A stretch of 64,000 nt of DNA from Anisakis pegreffii (taxonomy: Eukaryota > Nematoda > Chromadorea > Rhabditida > Anisakidae): positions 37,613 to 101,612 of the forward strand of contig JAPYMA010001294.1 of NCBI GenBank assembly GCA_035041965.1, read 5' to 3'. A program made the position numbers and the translations under genes. Of the stretch, positions 40,301-52,971 are shown in pieces. The notes beneath the pieces are model-generated. The model ran no database searches. It was given only the letters and a program-made list of their open reading frames with translations, and was not told the origin of the DNA. The stretch's first letter is position 1. Every line of letters begins with the position of its first letter.

Positions 40301-40700
40301 TATTGCACTTTTCCAGCTTGTTGATATTTCTTCAGACTCCCAGATGTTTCGCAGCATCTTTTGCGATTTCTTCAAAGCAGACGAGGACAACGCTTCAATC
40401 ATACCAGGTACTATACTATCGTCTCCTGTTACTTTTCCGTGTTCTAATTGTTAAACTGCTCGAGACTTAGAGAGTGAAGTTAAAAGTGTTAAAAAAGATT
40501 CTTCTCACCACGAGAACTATTAAAGGTTATGTCACTTTGAAATTGAGCCTAATCATAAAAAGAAAAAAGGAACAAACCGCTGAATAGATCGGTAAAAAAA
40601 TGAACCATAGAATGATCGATCCAATAGATGACGCAATCACTATCGGTGTCCACGAATAACATTCCAATAACGCTTTTAAACAAACCGTTGCAACCACAAA
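34316..40700. repeat. Segmental duplication, copy 1 (3' part of the flippase gene)
   Basis: This stretch is homologous, in the same orientation, to 56042-60869. Both begin with the same TCCCACATCCCCGACTG and end around the exon that encodes TM8 of the P4-ATPase. The left part (34316 to about 36690) is nearly identical to copy 2, with scattered single-base changes and one 16-base insertion in copy 2 near 56563. The remainder is clearly diverged and differs in length because copy 1 carries an extra LINE fragment. The two copies are about 15 kb apart. Confidence 0.9.
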
Positions 40701-43700
40701 CTGTGAAAAACAGAACTGTGACAGAAACCGAATTACATTCGTGCGAAATTCGTTATTCTGACGGAATTTCGAAAATTTTTGGTCGGAACTTGTCCAAGTT
40801 CATTATCGGAGATTCTGGAATTCATTATCCCGACCTGATCTAGAAATCATTAGTCGGAATCCGAATTTCGTAATGAAAGCGACCGACTTTGACCGGACTT
40901 TACTGACCGAAGATCGGCTAGTTGCCATCACTAATAAACAAAAACGTCAGTAGTAATAACAATGAGTGTAATGAAAGAACAATAGCAACGACATATTATC
41001 GCGACCACCAATTTAACTTATTTGAAAAAGAATACAGTTCGAGATAGTGAATGAGTGGACGGACATATACCAAAGTTCTACAAGATATAAACGAGTATTT
41101 CCACGCCAAGAAATTGCCATATTTCAATTCAGAAGAACAGAGATACAAAAATTCGACTACTCTGATTCAGAAATAATTAACCACTAACCGAATAACATGA
41201 ATTACCAAGCAATAACCAAGCATCTGAGCCGCTTGCAGTTTCAAAAATTTCATTCTGAAGGAAACCATAGGAAAGCAGATATAACAACAATGAATGCCAC
41301 ACTGCCATTCCAATCCATAGAACAAACTTCTACAAATTATCATTTCATCTTCTTAAAATAACTGAACAACTCCGTACATTCATTATCTTTATGCATTATG
41401 AATAAACTGGAGTGTTTGTTCATCACTGGCAAAAATAACTGCGGCAATAAAAATAGCAGTGATGACGATTAAAACAATAAATAAAATAAATAATAACAGT
41501 GATGCTAACAAGTGATGTAAACATCGCAATATATCATTGAAAACGAAATGAAGAATTGAATAAGCAATAACCCGCATCGGGAAGACCGTTGACTGAAACT
41601 TTTCATAAAGCGACGGATCACTGAGCATCGTTTTGGCAGAAATGGCCCTATCAAACAAACCGAACGTAATCGGTGGGAATGCAGTGAAAGCGACATTGAA
41701 TAACGCTATGGTCCAACGTTCGAATAAAGTTTGACCAGAGAAAGCTGAGTTGAATGCGAACCAAAGTTCGATCAGATATAAACAGATATTTTTATAAAAG
41801 CAATATAAAATGACCTGAAATTTGAAAGAAACTGACTGTATTAGGGCATTTTCGCATTGAGCTAGACGTTTGACTGCGTAATTTGCAGTTGAAAATGTTC
41901 CTCAAATTCAATTACTACGAGCTCAATGTCAGTTGGTCAATATAAACTGTAAGCAAATAACGATGAATAGTGTTTGCACGAGATCTCAGCAATACCGAAT
42001 ACCGGTATTAGAAAAGCGATAGCGATCTCCGTATTCGTGGTGTCGATATACACGGTATTTCCGGTATTCATACCACAAGTCATTTTAAGTAAATTTGGTA
42101 GTATATCCATCATGACTAGAGCATGAATCATACCCATTTTGTTTTTTGTTGAATTTCTTGAGCTTTGGTGAGTGGTTTGTTAAATAGATTGTGTTCTAAA
42201 TAATTATGAACATACTGACTCAAAAAGAATTTGTCAAACAAGCCAAATTTCTATATTTCAGAAGTTGCTTTTAATACCGTTATCATATCGGTATCGAAAA
42301 ATGATATCGGTATGAATACCGATCTCGATATTGAGAAAATGGTCGATATTTTGCAAACACTAACGACGATGCAATACCTACAAAACTGGACTACCACATT
42401 ATAAATTCTAACAAATCACACCATTATTTTCATTCTTTTCTGAAAGAAACAATATGGAAAAAGCCAGCACTAAAACCAAATGTTACAAGACCATGAGAGC
42501 AACTGAGGAATCACCTTGACACTACGATCTAGGTTCCATGTTCCGTGAACAAGTAACAATCGCTGCAAAAAACGGAACTGTGCAATCGCGTAATCACTCG
42601 CTGATGCTGCTTGAAGACCTTCTTCACCTAATAAACCAACACCAACGTTCGCAGCCTGAAAACGCACATCGAATTTAAAAATTCAGATGAAGTTTCTATT
42701 GAAAATAAAGGATACAGTTCAAAGTTCATTTCCAAACCGTACCTAGAGCTTATTGTGAAAACATATACCATTTCACGAGCCCAGTTGAAATAGGATTGAA
42801 ACGGTGCAGCACACCGTTTCAATCCTATTTCAACTATGAAACTAATTAAAGAACTTCATTAGGAAGTTCAAATGAATAGCAAGAACGAAAAATTACCGAC
42901 CTGTATCATCGCCACATCATTAGCACCATCACCGATCGCTAATACGTGATTTTCATGCCGTTTTATAAACTCGACTATTTCCGCTTTTTGTATAGGTGTC
43001 AATCGATAACATATTACAGCTTCATAAAGACATAACAATTCACATAGTTCATCGGGACGTTCACCACTGAACACATCACTTACGACCTTAAATTGAGGTG
43101 TATCATGTTAAATAGTTGCATTTTGTCCTTATGTTGGGAAATATCCTTGGAAAAATTCAATATTTTTTTGAAAATTGATCACGTCCCTCAAGAAGGATCG
43201 CGAGAGCATATCAGCTGTGGTAACCTCCCAGCTTTTAGAAGAATGTCATACAATTCAAATGTATAACGAAACATCATATCAAATCAGCGGATACATGCAC
43301 AAATAACAATCATCAACTGACTGAAACGACTAACACTTCCATCAATAAGTAAAACCATGTTTTCATCATCCTTTGGAGAAGTCGCGATTATAGTTGCCAT
43401 ATTTTCCCTTGATATGGACTTTGTTGGGGTTTCAGAGGTGCACAAAGCGGCTGCAATTGCTATATTGACAGCCGTTTCTCGTTTGTCGCCCGTCAACATC
43501 CACACATGAATGCCAGCTGCCTTCAGTGATTTGATCGTTTCTGGCACACCCTTCAAATCCTCTTCACTCACAGTTAGCGTACATCACATTCAATCATAAA
43601 CTGTTCACTGATTGACATTCTCCTTTGAAATGATTTTAATGATAATGAGCGTACGTGCTTTCTTATACAGATTAGCGAACATTTGACAACGACATTGGAA

Positions 43701-46700
43701 ACAACCAACTGGAAAGGTCTCTTTGAGATGAACGGATAATCATCTGCTTACAATTCCATTTTCTCGGATCATATAGAACATGTGGGAAATGTTCATTTTT
43801 TGCGACATTAGCATAAAAGTGCGCATGGATACTGTCTCAATATCTTTACGGTCCAAAATCCAGTCTATGCACTAGTGATAGCATCCGAATGTCGTTTCAG
43901 TTCGGTCGGAATCCGACCGAATTGAACTTTTCGACATTCGGAATTCCCCTAACGGAACTTCGAGATTACTCTGTCGAAATTCTGACCAGAATTTGTCGCA
44001 CTTCTCCTACCGAACGCCGGTTGAACGCCACCTCCATCTATCACCACGATCAGAGGAGTCACAATAAAAATGAAAATTGAAATGACTTACACAAGGTGAG
44101 TTACCAGTCAATGAAAAACACTTGAAATTTTGACATCAAAAGTTATCAATATACAAAAGAGACCTCCTGCAGTTTATCTTCAATTGCAGAAGCGCCGATG
44201 AGGATCAAATCACGCTCAATCTTTTCAGCACAATCATCCAGTTTTTTTTGGAGATTATCAATCGACTTAAGCGCCGCTTCGAATTCATCATTCCACTTGC
44301 GATATTCATCTTCATCAATGACTTTCATCGCAAAACACAATGTTCGATAACCCTAGAGAAATATTACTCTTCAATTCTTCATTTTCAAATTTGTTCGGTG
44401 AATATATATCATAGCGAACGAAATGAATGATATTTAAAGACATTAGCGAAATATCTACGGAGAATTCAAACCTTTGTTGCATATTCACGCAGATGTTTTT
44501 CCGTTTCCTCTTTAAATCTACATCCTTTTTCAAGACGATTGAATATCATTGTATCCTGAAATCAAAAAAAAAACATCCTATCGTATTCCAAAGAAGTTAT
44601 ACGACAAGAGAGGGTAAATAATTTTGAAATGACATGCGTCACCTCGTCTACAGAATACAACATAATTTATTCCAGATAATCAGTGATTCAGAAAAAGAAT
44701 CAAAACAAGTGATATGTTAAGAGGAGAATGCTAGGGTTAATAAATGAAGGAGAACGTACGGCTCCTTTGATGTACAGTCGGATTTTGTTATCAGGACACC
44801 TCACCACAACACTCATTCGTTTACGGTCACTTGTAAATTCCAAAACTTTCAACAGTTCATATGCTTTATCATCGTCAAACTTTAAGAGAAAAAATGCAGG
44901 TTTGAAATTCTCAACAAAATTAAAATTTAAAGAACGGTCAACGCAATTAAAAACTGTAAATAGAACCACTATATACTGATCTGGCATCTACATCGAAATA
45001 ATCGTACAGTTTCGAATCAGCTAAATAAATTCAAGAAGATAGATGCCGGGTGAATGAATCAAAGTTGCAATAATGCTGCTGAAAGCAAAAGAATGAACGA
45101 TGCGAGCGATACCTCTTTAACAATAACTCTGTCTGGATATCTTGTATGAAAAACGAAATTCAACGCGAGCGCAGCTCTAACTAAAGCGCCTTCATCAGGT
45201 GACGATGCTTGATATTTGGTGCTTGACAAATCATTAGTATCACCCTTTTCTGGCACCACCGTATGACAAACTGACATTACTCGTAGAAATTCGACTATCC
45301 ACTTGCATTGCTCCTATTAACAATAACAATGATGAAAACAGTGACTAACAGTATTGTTGTGAAATGATACTTGGTAGTAATACAACGATAATCAACAACA
45401 ATAATATCAATTGACACCATACTTTCATATCAGAAAATGTACAATTTATTAATATTGCCACCTGCAGCAAAATCATCACAAAAATTATGAAACATTAGAG
45501 ACGCTATCGACTATTCCAAAGCACAATCAAACTTAAGATTATTTATACAACTTAAAACTCCCCTTCAGGAATGCAGTGTGATTCAATTTGACACAATACC
45601 CTCAAACAATTATCGTTCAAACGAAAGGGTAAATGAAACGATGAGTTGACAGCTTACAGAATTAGAATCCAAGCATTCCTGAATACCAGCGTCATTAAAT
45701 TCATCGCCTTCATCAGTGCCAAAGTTCATACCAGCAATTGAACAACGTTTGAACTTCATTATATTACGCGTTAATGTCCCCGTTTTATCGGTTACTAAAT
45801 ACTTCACCTAAAAAAAGATTGCTTGTCACTGATCAACGTTCATCAACTAATTACTTTCACTGCAACGATGATTTCTCATTGGATTTGTTCGAATGAAAAT
45901 AACGATGAGATGGCGACAACAACAACATACTTGTCCAAGTTCTTCGTTTAAGTTAGATGTTCTCGCAATAGCTCTCGTATCCGATGCTTCGTCATACATT
46001 TCCAAATCCTCAAAAGTCGCAATTCGATAAAAAATTTATCAGAAGCCCAACGAACAGTGACAGTCAAGGTTGACAGAACAGGGACAACCGGGTTGGCGAG
46101 ACAACAAAAATTGGAGAAGATGAGGATACGAAATGGAGGGCCGCACCGGATGAGCAGCCTACACTCATAACTATTTACGGTAAATACACATTTAAAAATA
46201 CACATAATAATCTCAATGATAGTAAAACTTCAAACTAAGCAAAAACTAATGTTAAATAACATACAAAATTAATGAACGACGCTTGGAAGAATCGTACCAT
46301 CTCGAGAGTGACTTGGAGAGATATCGGAATTAGATTATTGTATAAAATAAAAAATGTTACCACATTCCACAAGAAATTTGATTCTTTCGATCCTTTAGAA
46401 ACAATTATTTATCATTTGCAGTCAATAAATTTAATTTGAGTAAACATAAAGATATGACCACGCATCAAGCAAGAGAAGCGTTGTCGCTTGAACAAACGTA
46501 GGCTCAAACAAATCCTCAAAAGGCTACTGGATTTTCAACTTCATAGAACTTCTTTATATTCCGATTACACTGATAACAAAAGAGTCGTTGATCTGCTTTC
46601 TCGTCCTCAAAAAGGACTTCAGAGTACACAGTTACATTCACTAAAACAGAATGAGCATCGTGAAATCAAAATAAACAAAAGCTTTACCAGTAGCACCTAG

Positions 46701-49700
46701 ATAATAGGCAACACCGTAAAGTTGATGTTCATAATAATATGCACCGCAAGCACTGAAGACCGCAAGTGCTAGAAGTATTACGAATAGATATGCCATATAC
46801 TGATTAGTTAAGACATCTATACTCGACCTTAAATGTGAACAAAACATTGCAATAACTACGGCGATTGCAACAAATAAGCAATAATAAGGACGGATACGAC
46901 CATATCTATATTAATGTCAATAATGATATTGATAGGAGTTAAAGTGACCGTAATCGAAAGAACACGATATTCACAAACGATAAAGACTCTGTTATACTCA
47001 TTCCTTTATTAATGAAATTAACAGTACATTCCGTGAATATGACTTTGAAAACCAAATTTCAACCATGATGTGTTTGATTGTAAGTTCACAAAAGCAAAAA
47101 TACTAATGGAAACCTTTTCAAAGGAGCTGCTTTGGAGTTCATCAATATTTTTGCATCATGTCCAGTATAAATGACAGCACCGAATATCCATTGCGTATTC
47201 TTTAAACGAGTCCCTCTCAAAAGAATCTGGCTGATACCTTAATTAAACACAACAGCACTATCTTGTTTTTGAAATGCTTCTTCCCTCGAACAACATTATA
47301 AATAATACGAATAGTTTAGCGAAAGCGAAAATATGAACCACTAAAAACCACTAAATTATCTACATTTCCTACGAATACTATAATGCACACAGAGTGCATG
47401 AAAAGACATTATGTAAATGAATGGAAAAGTGAGAAATTATTGAAAAAAAGTTATACCGAGAAGATGGGGTGAATTATCAAAATTAATCGTTCCCGCAAAT
47501 TCATTAACTCTTCGATTCGGCACCTCACATTCAATATCAAATTCGAATTCAGATAGCTTATGCGGATCAATCAGGTGTGATGTGCCTCGCAATGCTTGTT
47601 TGATTTTTAGATTCGTTTCACCGTCCAAGTTCGATGTTTCAATATAAGCCATTCCATTCGGTTCACTTGACGACAACAGTACCATATCAGCTGGGAATAA
47701 CTCATCGCTTTGGACACGTAATATATCACCGACGTTCACCTGGAATCAGCCAATTCATTCACTTTTAAATGATCAGTGTTATGAAACAGAATCAAGAAAT
47801 TTAAATGCACACAGCGGTGTTGGTCTGACCAAGCAGATTTATGAATAAAAGAATTGATCCATTTGATACTAAGAGATACTTGAATTTTTGAAATATTCAA
47901 TTCGGTTATGTACCTCTTTCCATTTGATTTTATTCCACTCGCCACCCTTCAGAACAAAAGTTTGAAAATTGTTTACTTGTTGATCGGAAAGCCGTCGTTT
48001 CTAAAATCACCAAACGATACCAAAAATTGAAGCAAAATCGAAAGTTAACTCCCAAAAAATTAACGCTGATTGAATAATTTCCCTAATCAATAAGGGTGAA
48101 GGAAAAAGTACACGATGACTCATAAAACTCCATTCCGTTTTATATAAAAACATCGAATCAATCAGAATAAACAGTGCAATTTCCTTGACGAAAAAAGTTT
48201 ATGATGTAACAAACCTACAGAAACAGCATGAAAAATATCACTCACCCAATCTTCAAACAATTCTTTCAGTGCTGAAACGGCAAGGATCAAACAGAACGGA
48301 ACTGCTGTTGTATAACGGCCGGTTGGACTCACATCCGGTATTTGCTGTTTGTGAAATTTAAACATTAAAATATCATTATTGCTTTTATTATCGCCAGCGT
48401 TGTTCTTATTATTACTGTTGAAACAAAAGCGAGTATCAATCAAGTTCATTCACTTGATCGATTCTCATTTTCATTCAGACTATCACTGATTCTTCGCAAC
48501 CGAGCATGCTTTCAAGAGGGTGATGTTGATACGCTCAGCAGAATAAATCTGCGTTTGATTTCCGATTTCCATCTCTCACTGAGCAAAAATCGTGATATTT
48601 TGTTCTGATTCAAATGGAGAATAACTGATCAATTCATTAGTAAACTATTCATTCATCTGCAACACAAATATTGATATTCATGTTGAGCATCAGGAAATCC
48701 GTTGCGTAAAATACGAACGGATGTGAGATAACGAAGGCGGAAAGATGACTAAAACTGACTCAGCTGCTCATTCTATGACGTCTATTAAAGTCAAAACTTG
48801 TTTTGAAATTAATCGACTGTTTATAGCTGATTGCTAGTTCTGAAAATACGTTGAGTCAACTCATCGAAATCAGTACCTAAGACCTTTTGATCATGAGAAG
48901 GTATGATAAAGAGGGCCAGATAAGGATCAACAGCCAGTTTGAAATCAATATCGACGGCTAAAAATTGAATGAATCTAATGGTAATATAGCTGATTGGATA
49001 AGATGAATGAAGAAAATTTTTCAAGTACCTGTAGTAATACAATGATGAGAAAGAAGATATTGTTGTACCGACGAAATTGTTCGGTTAGAAATCGAGGAAA
49101 GAATGACCACCAATTGTATTTACAAGTACTGTAACAACTAATGTGATGCAAATGTACGACAATAAAGACGAAAGTAAAAACACCAACAAAAAAACTAAAT
49201 CGAATCTCGACTATTGCTCTTATAGAGTTCTGGACAATTCATGAAAAACAGCAGGAATATGCTAATGCAGTCATATTCGTGTTAACAGTTTTCGCTCATC
49301 CTAAACCGACAATCGTAGCTCATAGTTCAGGATGACATGGAATAAAAAGAACGAAAACCCAAAAATGTGACAGTTCAAAAGTAATCATCCACAAATCGGT
49401 AATAAACATTCCCTCGTAAAATGAGTAGATAAAAGATAACAACAAATCTGTCCTCTTAAGAGCCTCGAATAAAACAACGAGAACTACTGTTTTTCATGCA
49501 GCATTTTATAGCTTATTTAATTAATCAGCATTTATAATTCAATAAAAGTATGTACTTGTTTGCTATACCCCAATATCTTTTTCAGTGCTTGCAAATTTTT
49601 TTTTCCACTCAGCTAAAGATACTAGTTCAGAAAATTATACGCCTTCATAAATTTTGTTCGACACTTGATTCAGTGACAATGGACGTATAGGGGTTGCAGT

Positions 49701-50006
49701 ATTTTCGAAAAGCACGATTTTTATACTATTCTACGATTAAAATCATGGCTTCAAATGAGCATTTCCTTACCGAACAATTGATTCTTATTTACCCCTCTTT
49801 CAAACTCACTGCTTCATTACTCAAATTACGAAACGCGTCTTTCCGGCGATAGGCATTACTTCAGTAAGATGTCGTTACCTTATAACATTTGAGCAAAACT
49901 TCCCACTTCGTTCACCACCGAAATGAATACATCTGGAATGTGCAGGTTGGTTGAGATCAGACATTTGGAAGCGTTCATATGGAGGCTGTCGATTACTCGT
50001 TCGCAT
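36422..50006 (-). CDS. tat-1: P4-type phospholipid flippase ATPase, ATP8A/TAT-1 type
   Basis: Twenty-five exons on minus: 50006-49879, 49128-49029, 48344-48246, 48000-47914, 47739-47457, 47237-47114, 46827-46688, 46392-46265, 46008-45931, 45807-45658, 45313-45113, 44879-44760, 44555-44472, 44352-44164, 43550-43335, 43086-42901, 42655-42515, 41814-41572, 41329-41189, 40700-40578, 38865-38735, 38494-38414, 37740-37498, 36824-36745, 36519-36422 (TAA). They join in phase to about 1197 residues (human ATP8A1 1164). Family motifs in order: [23 protein letters not shown] (actuator), [13 protein letters not shown] (PISL in TM4), DKTGTLT with the phosphorylated Asp, [15 protein letters not shown] and [13 protein letters not shown] (nucleotide binding), [23 protein letters not shown] (TM5 Lys) and the tail [20 protein letters not shown], as in ATP8A1. 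It flips phosphatidylserine to the cytosolic leaflet; C. elegans TAT-1 needs CHAT-1/CDC50. The start ATG is the first in frame after acceptor ctttcag and could change. Confidence 0.93.
39221..40460 (-). mobile_element. Decayed non-LTR retrotransposon (LINE) fragment
   Basis: Broken reverse-transcriptase sequence on the minus strand, inside the tat-1 intron between the TM8 and TM9 exons. From high to low coordinates: a part with [13 protein letters not shown] and [18 protein letters not shown] (like the PGPDGIP...IW..E.IP..W pattern), then [17 protein letters not shown] (like E.AGFR.GR...DQIF), [11 protein letters not shown], the active-site [11 protein letters not shown] (YADD at 39724-39735), and [18 protein letters not shown] (like the KYLGSVI.. 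connection after RT). Stops and frameshifts interrupt it and the 5' endonuclease part is absent. The equivalent intron in the second copy at about 60.4-60.7 kb lacks it. RTE/CR1-like ancestry is likely but not settled. Confidence 0.85.
41960..42370. mobile_element. Short hAT-like element in a tat-1 intron
   Basis: Element 41968-42362 (395 bp). The left end reads TAGTGTTTGCACGAG; the right end, on the other strand, reads TAGTGTTTGCAAAATATCG. The flanking 8-mers ACGATGAA and ACGACGAT agree at six of eight positions, consistent with an ageing target duplication. The interior is rich in ATACCG/CGGTAT motifs and has no coding capacity. It lies between the exons at 42515 and 41814, so it would be spliced out. 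Confidence 0.6.
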
Positions 50007-50903
50007 AAACAATCTTCTTATTCGTAACCGTAAGGTGTTCAAGAACGTTCTGAAAGCATAATTCATTCACTATAAAAAATATTCAGCTTCTGTATAAAAA
50101 GCAATTCAAAAGTCTGTTTTATTTCATGTTTAACTGAGCGAGTGACAATTCAAGAAATAGCACAAAAAGGTGCTGTTTTTATCTTATCAATTAAGTATAC
50201 GATATTATCAGTTCTCTTATCAGTTAAGTCTACGGAAAGTCATGTCATAACTCACCCTCAGTGAAAAGAGAGATCGGAAATAACACATGATAAGAAATAC
50301 GATGCGACAAGGTAAGAAGAATAGGAGTTAATGGACGAAAGGAAAGCATCTACGAATGTTGACTGAATGGGGACGCGAGACATAATTAGAGAAAGCGGTA
50401 CTTCTTCAGGATTGAGCTGTGGCATCTCACTATCAGTGTTCACTTCAGCGCATAAATCAGGAGTTTAGCAAGATAAACTAGCATGGGTCGAATGTCCACG
50501 ATGATGATTGTGCCCGAGCGCTTACAAGGTTTCAGGACACCTCGACCTCGGAAGACCCGAGCTTAACTTCGCCCTATCAACTCTGAAGCATATGAAAATG
50601 GCGCAGTCTATAGGTTCAAGCATTAAGACATAGGAACAACAATGAGCGGTTGTGAAATGTCCCATTCAGTTTTCTACTCATCTCAAGTTCAAATGTAAAG
50701 GGGAGGTGCTTGATTGAAGAAAGAGCAAAAAGTCACAAATTATTTAATATATACATGAAAATTCGATAAATAAACTTCATTTCTGACGATCTTCAATTAG
50801 CTGAATTTTGAACCTTTAGTACCGACACAAAATGTGTGTTCAAAAAATTCCTTATCAATACCATAAAGAGTGATAAGGAGACAAGATTCACTACCAGTAA
50901 GAC

Positions 50904-51068
50904 AGCACTCGGTAATCTTGCTGTGAGGTCGAGGAGAAATGGGATGTGGCCTAATGCTCATACGCTTCACATATAAGTCGAAGCCCATGCGTTAGCCTCA
51001 TCACCGGGCTAAACGTAGATCTAGGCACCTCATTTCTCCTTGACCTAAACAGCAAAATTACCCAGCAC
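50904..51068. repeat. Foldback / inverted repeat
   Basis: The left arm contains GGTAAT.TTGCTGT.AGGTC and AGGAGAAATG (50911-50941). The right arm, read on the other strand, has GGTAATTTTGCTGT..AGGTCAAGGAGAAATGAGGTG (51068-51027). Arms of about 35 bases match at roughly 85% around an 80-base centre. It is probably a small foldback transposon remnant; no target duplication was assigned. Confidence 0.55.
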
Positions 51069-52088
51069 TCTTTCAGACACACAGCACAAAGTATCTATGG
51101 ATTATAAGAGCATCAAATTTGACGCATCATCTCAGCACAACCTCCAACCACAGTCATTGAGTGTATTACTCCTCTCGAACAAGATGACGAATCAGAGGAA
51201 TAATCAAAATCAATGAAACAAACAAAGATTAAACGAAACAAACAAGGAATGATCAAAAATCCTTATTAGGAAGTATTAAAGGTGACTTAAGTTGGAATAA
51301 TAAAGGCTTGATACGGTTTATAAACTCTCGTGAAATATATCACAATTCGTTAGCGCATTTAAATATATCACATCAACAAATAAAGTGGTTAATAGCGCAT
51401 TTAAACTAGGACATTGCATAGAAAACTACAGATTTCATGATATCAATGGTTTAGAATCAGATACAAAGCTACGGGCTTCTTCGGTTGTGTGTTTCCTACC
51501 TAATGATTTATTTACCTCATATTACTACTCCCAAAGAACACCTGAGAAAAAATAGTTCACCACACCGATGAATCAATCTCTACACATCACTTTTCGAGGA
51601 ACTGTAAAATGACGATGTGCAAAAAAATAGTTCGTAGAGAAACGCATAGTTGTTTGATAGTTTAACTCGAATAGCTTTTTGACATTACTAACTCAGTGCT
51701 GGAGTATTTGTTCCTCTTTTGTTATTATCGGACCATGTAGGTATCCCAACATTCGCGAAATTAACACCTATTTTGCTGAATCTTACGGCTTTCAAAACCT
51801 GAAATTAGTACGAGTGTAAATCCGACTTCAAATAAATTAAGTTGCGTGGTGCGCCTTGAAACATGAATGACACGGCATAAAGACCATGTGAAGGAGGGAG
51901 CTTCACTCACTCCATTCCCCTAAAGGTTGCATACAGCATTTTTTTCAAGTTCGATGACATTTGACCAAACGACAACTGTCAGCACATCATTTAGCCAACA
52001 AGTAGTCGGTCACACAAACTTCGTCTAGGTTCGCTTTTTGAGCAGTGCAAACGCACGATCACCATTTTGTGTGTTTAATATAAAAGGC

Positions 52089-52457
52089 GTATTACTGAGG
52101 CTTAGCCTGAGCCTGAGCGTGGCCTCAGCTTAAGCCTAAGCCTAGTCCCTGCCTCAACCTAAGCGTAGCCTCAGCGTAAGCCTAAGCGTAGCCCCAGCCT
52201 CAGCTTGAGCCTCAGTAATACACATTAGGCTGAGGCTTAGCCTCTGTCTGACTATGAGCATAGCCTCAACCTTAGTCTGAGCGTGAGGCTGAGGCTACGC
52301 TTGCTCACCATATTGGTATAAAACGCGTATTACCGAGGCTTAGCCTCAGCCTAAGCCTCAGTAATACGTATTAGGTTGAGGCTTAGCCTAAGCCTAAGCC
52401 TAAAGGTAGCCTCAGCCTTAGTCCGAGCGTGAGGCTGAGGCTACGCTTGAGCCAAGG
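52089..52457. repeat. Degenerate telomere-like hexamer array (TTAGGC/GCCTAA family)
   Basis: About 370 bases made almost wholly of six-base units of the form GCCTAA, GCCTCA, GCCTGA and their complements. There is a perfect run of three GCCTAA at 52386-52403. GCCTAA is the complement of TTAGGC, the nematode telomere repeat. The block consists of two related halves, each opening with GTATTAC.GAGGCTTAGCCT (about 52089 and 52330), and contains inverted segments such as GAGGCTTAG and CTCAGTAATAC. Most units are mutated, so it looks old. Confidence 0.65.
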
Positions 52458-52621
52458 CTGTGTCGGCCATAGTGCTGTTGTACTGCTGCACGCTCGCTGT
52501 TTTGCCCCTCAAACGACACCAGTACCATAAAATAGTGATAAACATTCTCGAAATATCTCACATAGTCCGTGTTTTATATCACACACAATCACGATTTTTG
52601 ATGAGGATAGATTATATAGAG

Positions 52622-52971
52622 CAGTGCTTCTCAACCTTTGTTCTTGCCCGTACCCTCTAAAAAATTTTAAGATGTTCTCGCACCCCTTAAAGTAATGGCT
52701 AAAATGTCCCTACAGTGATAGCTATAATGTCCTCACAATATCCACTGCAGCGAGTGTCTGTAGTGTAGATAAGTCTGTACCATAGAGTACGTTCTAGCCT
52801 TTCCAAAAATATATTCCTTAAAGCCCATCCTCCATTGCATTATAGGTACGTATGCGTTGAAATCCGCTCTGGCCTACTTCAATATGTGAAACATAAAATG
52901 TTATCTTGCATCTCCTGGAATACTATCTCGAAACCCTACGGTGTGCGAACACCCCTGGTAAAGAAACGCTG
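52622..52971. mobile_element. Candidate hAT-type element (350 bp)
   Basis: The left end reads CAGTGCTTCTCAACCTTTG and the right end, on the other strand, CAGCGTTTCTTTACCAGGGG. The pattern CAG.G.TTCT..ACC is shared by both ends and resembles the CAGNGGTTCTCAACC termini of Charlie-like hAT elements. The flanking 8-mers (ATATAGAG and ATTTACGG) do not match well, so the target duplication is not confirmed. No coding sequence inside. Confidence 0.45.

Noticed and set aside
45423..45461. A 39-nt, phase-0 exon-like piece (minus strand, [13 protein letters not shown]) between two tat-1 exons
   Set aside because: It has tgctgcag and gtatgg edges, but the flanking exons align to ATP8A1 with equal length when joined directly, so it is not needed. 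It could be a rare cassette.
50258..50443. Minus-strand open frame as an alternative first exon of tat-1
   Set aside because: No usable GT donor in phase to join the exon at 49128, and no resemblance to flippase N-termini.
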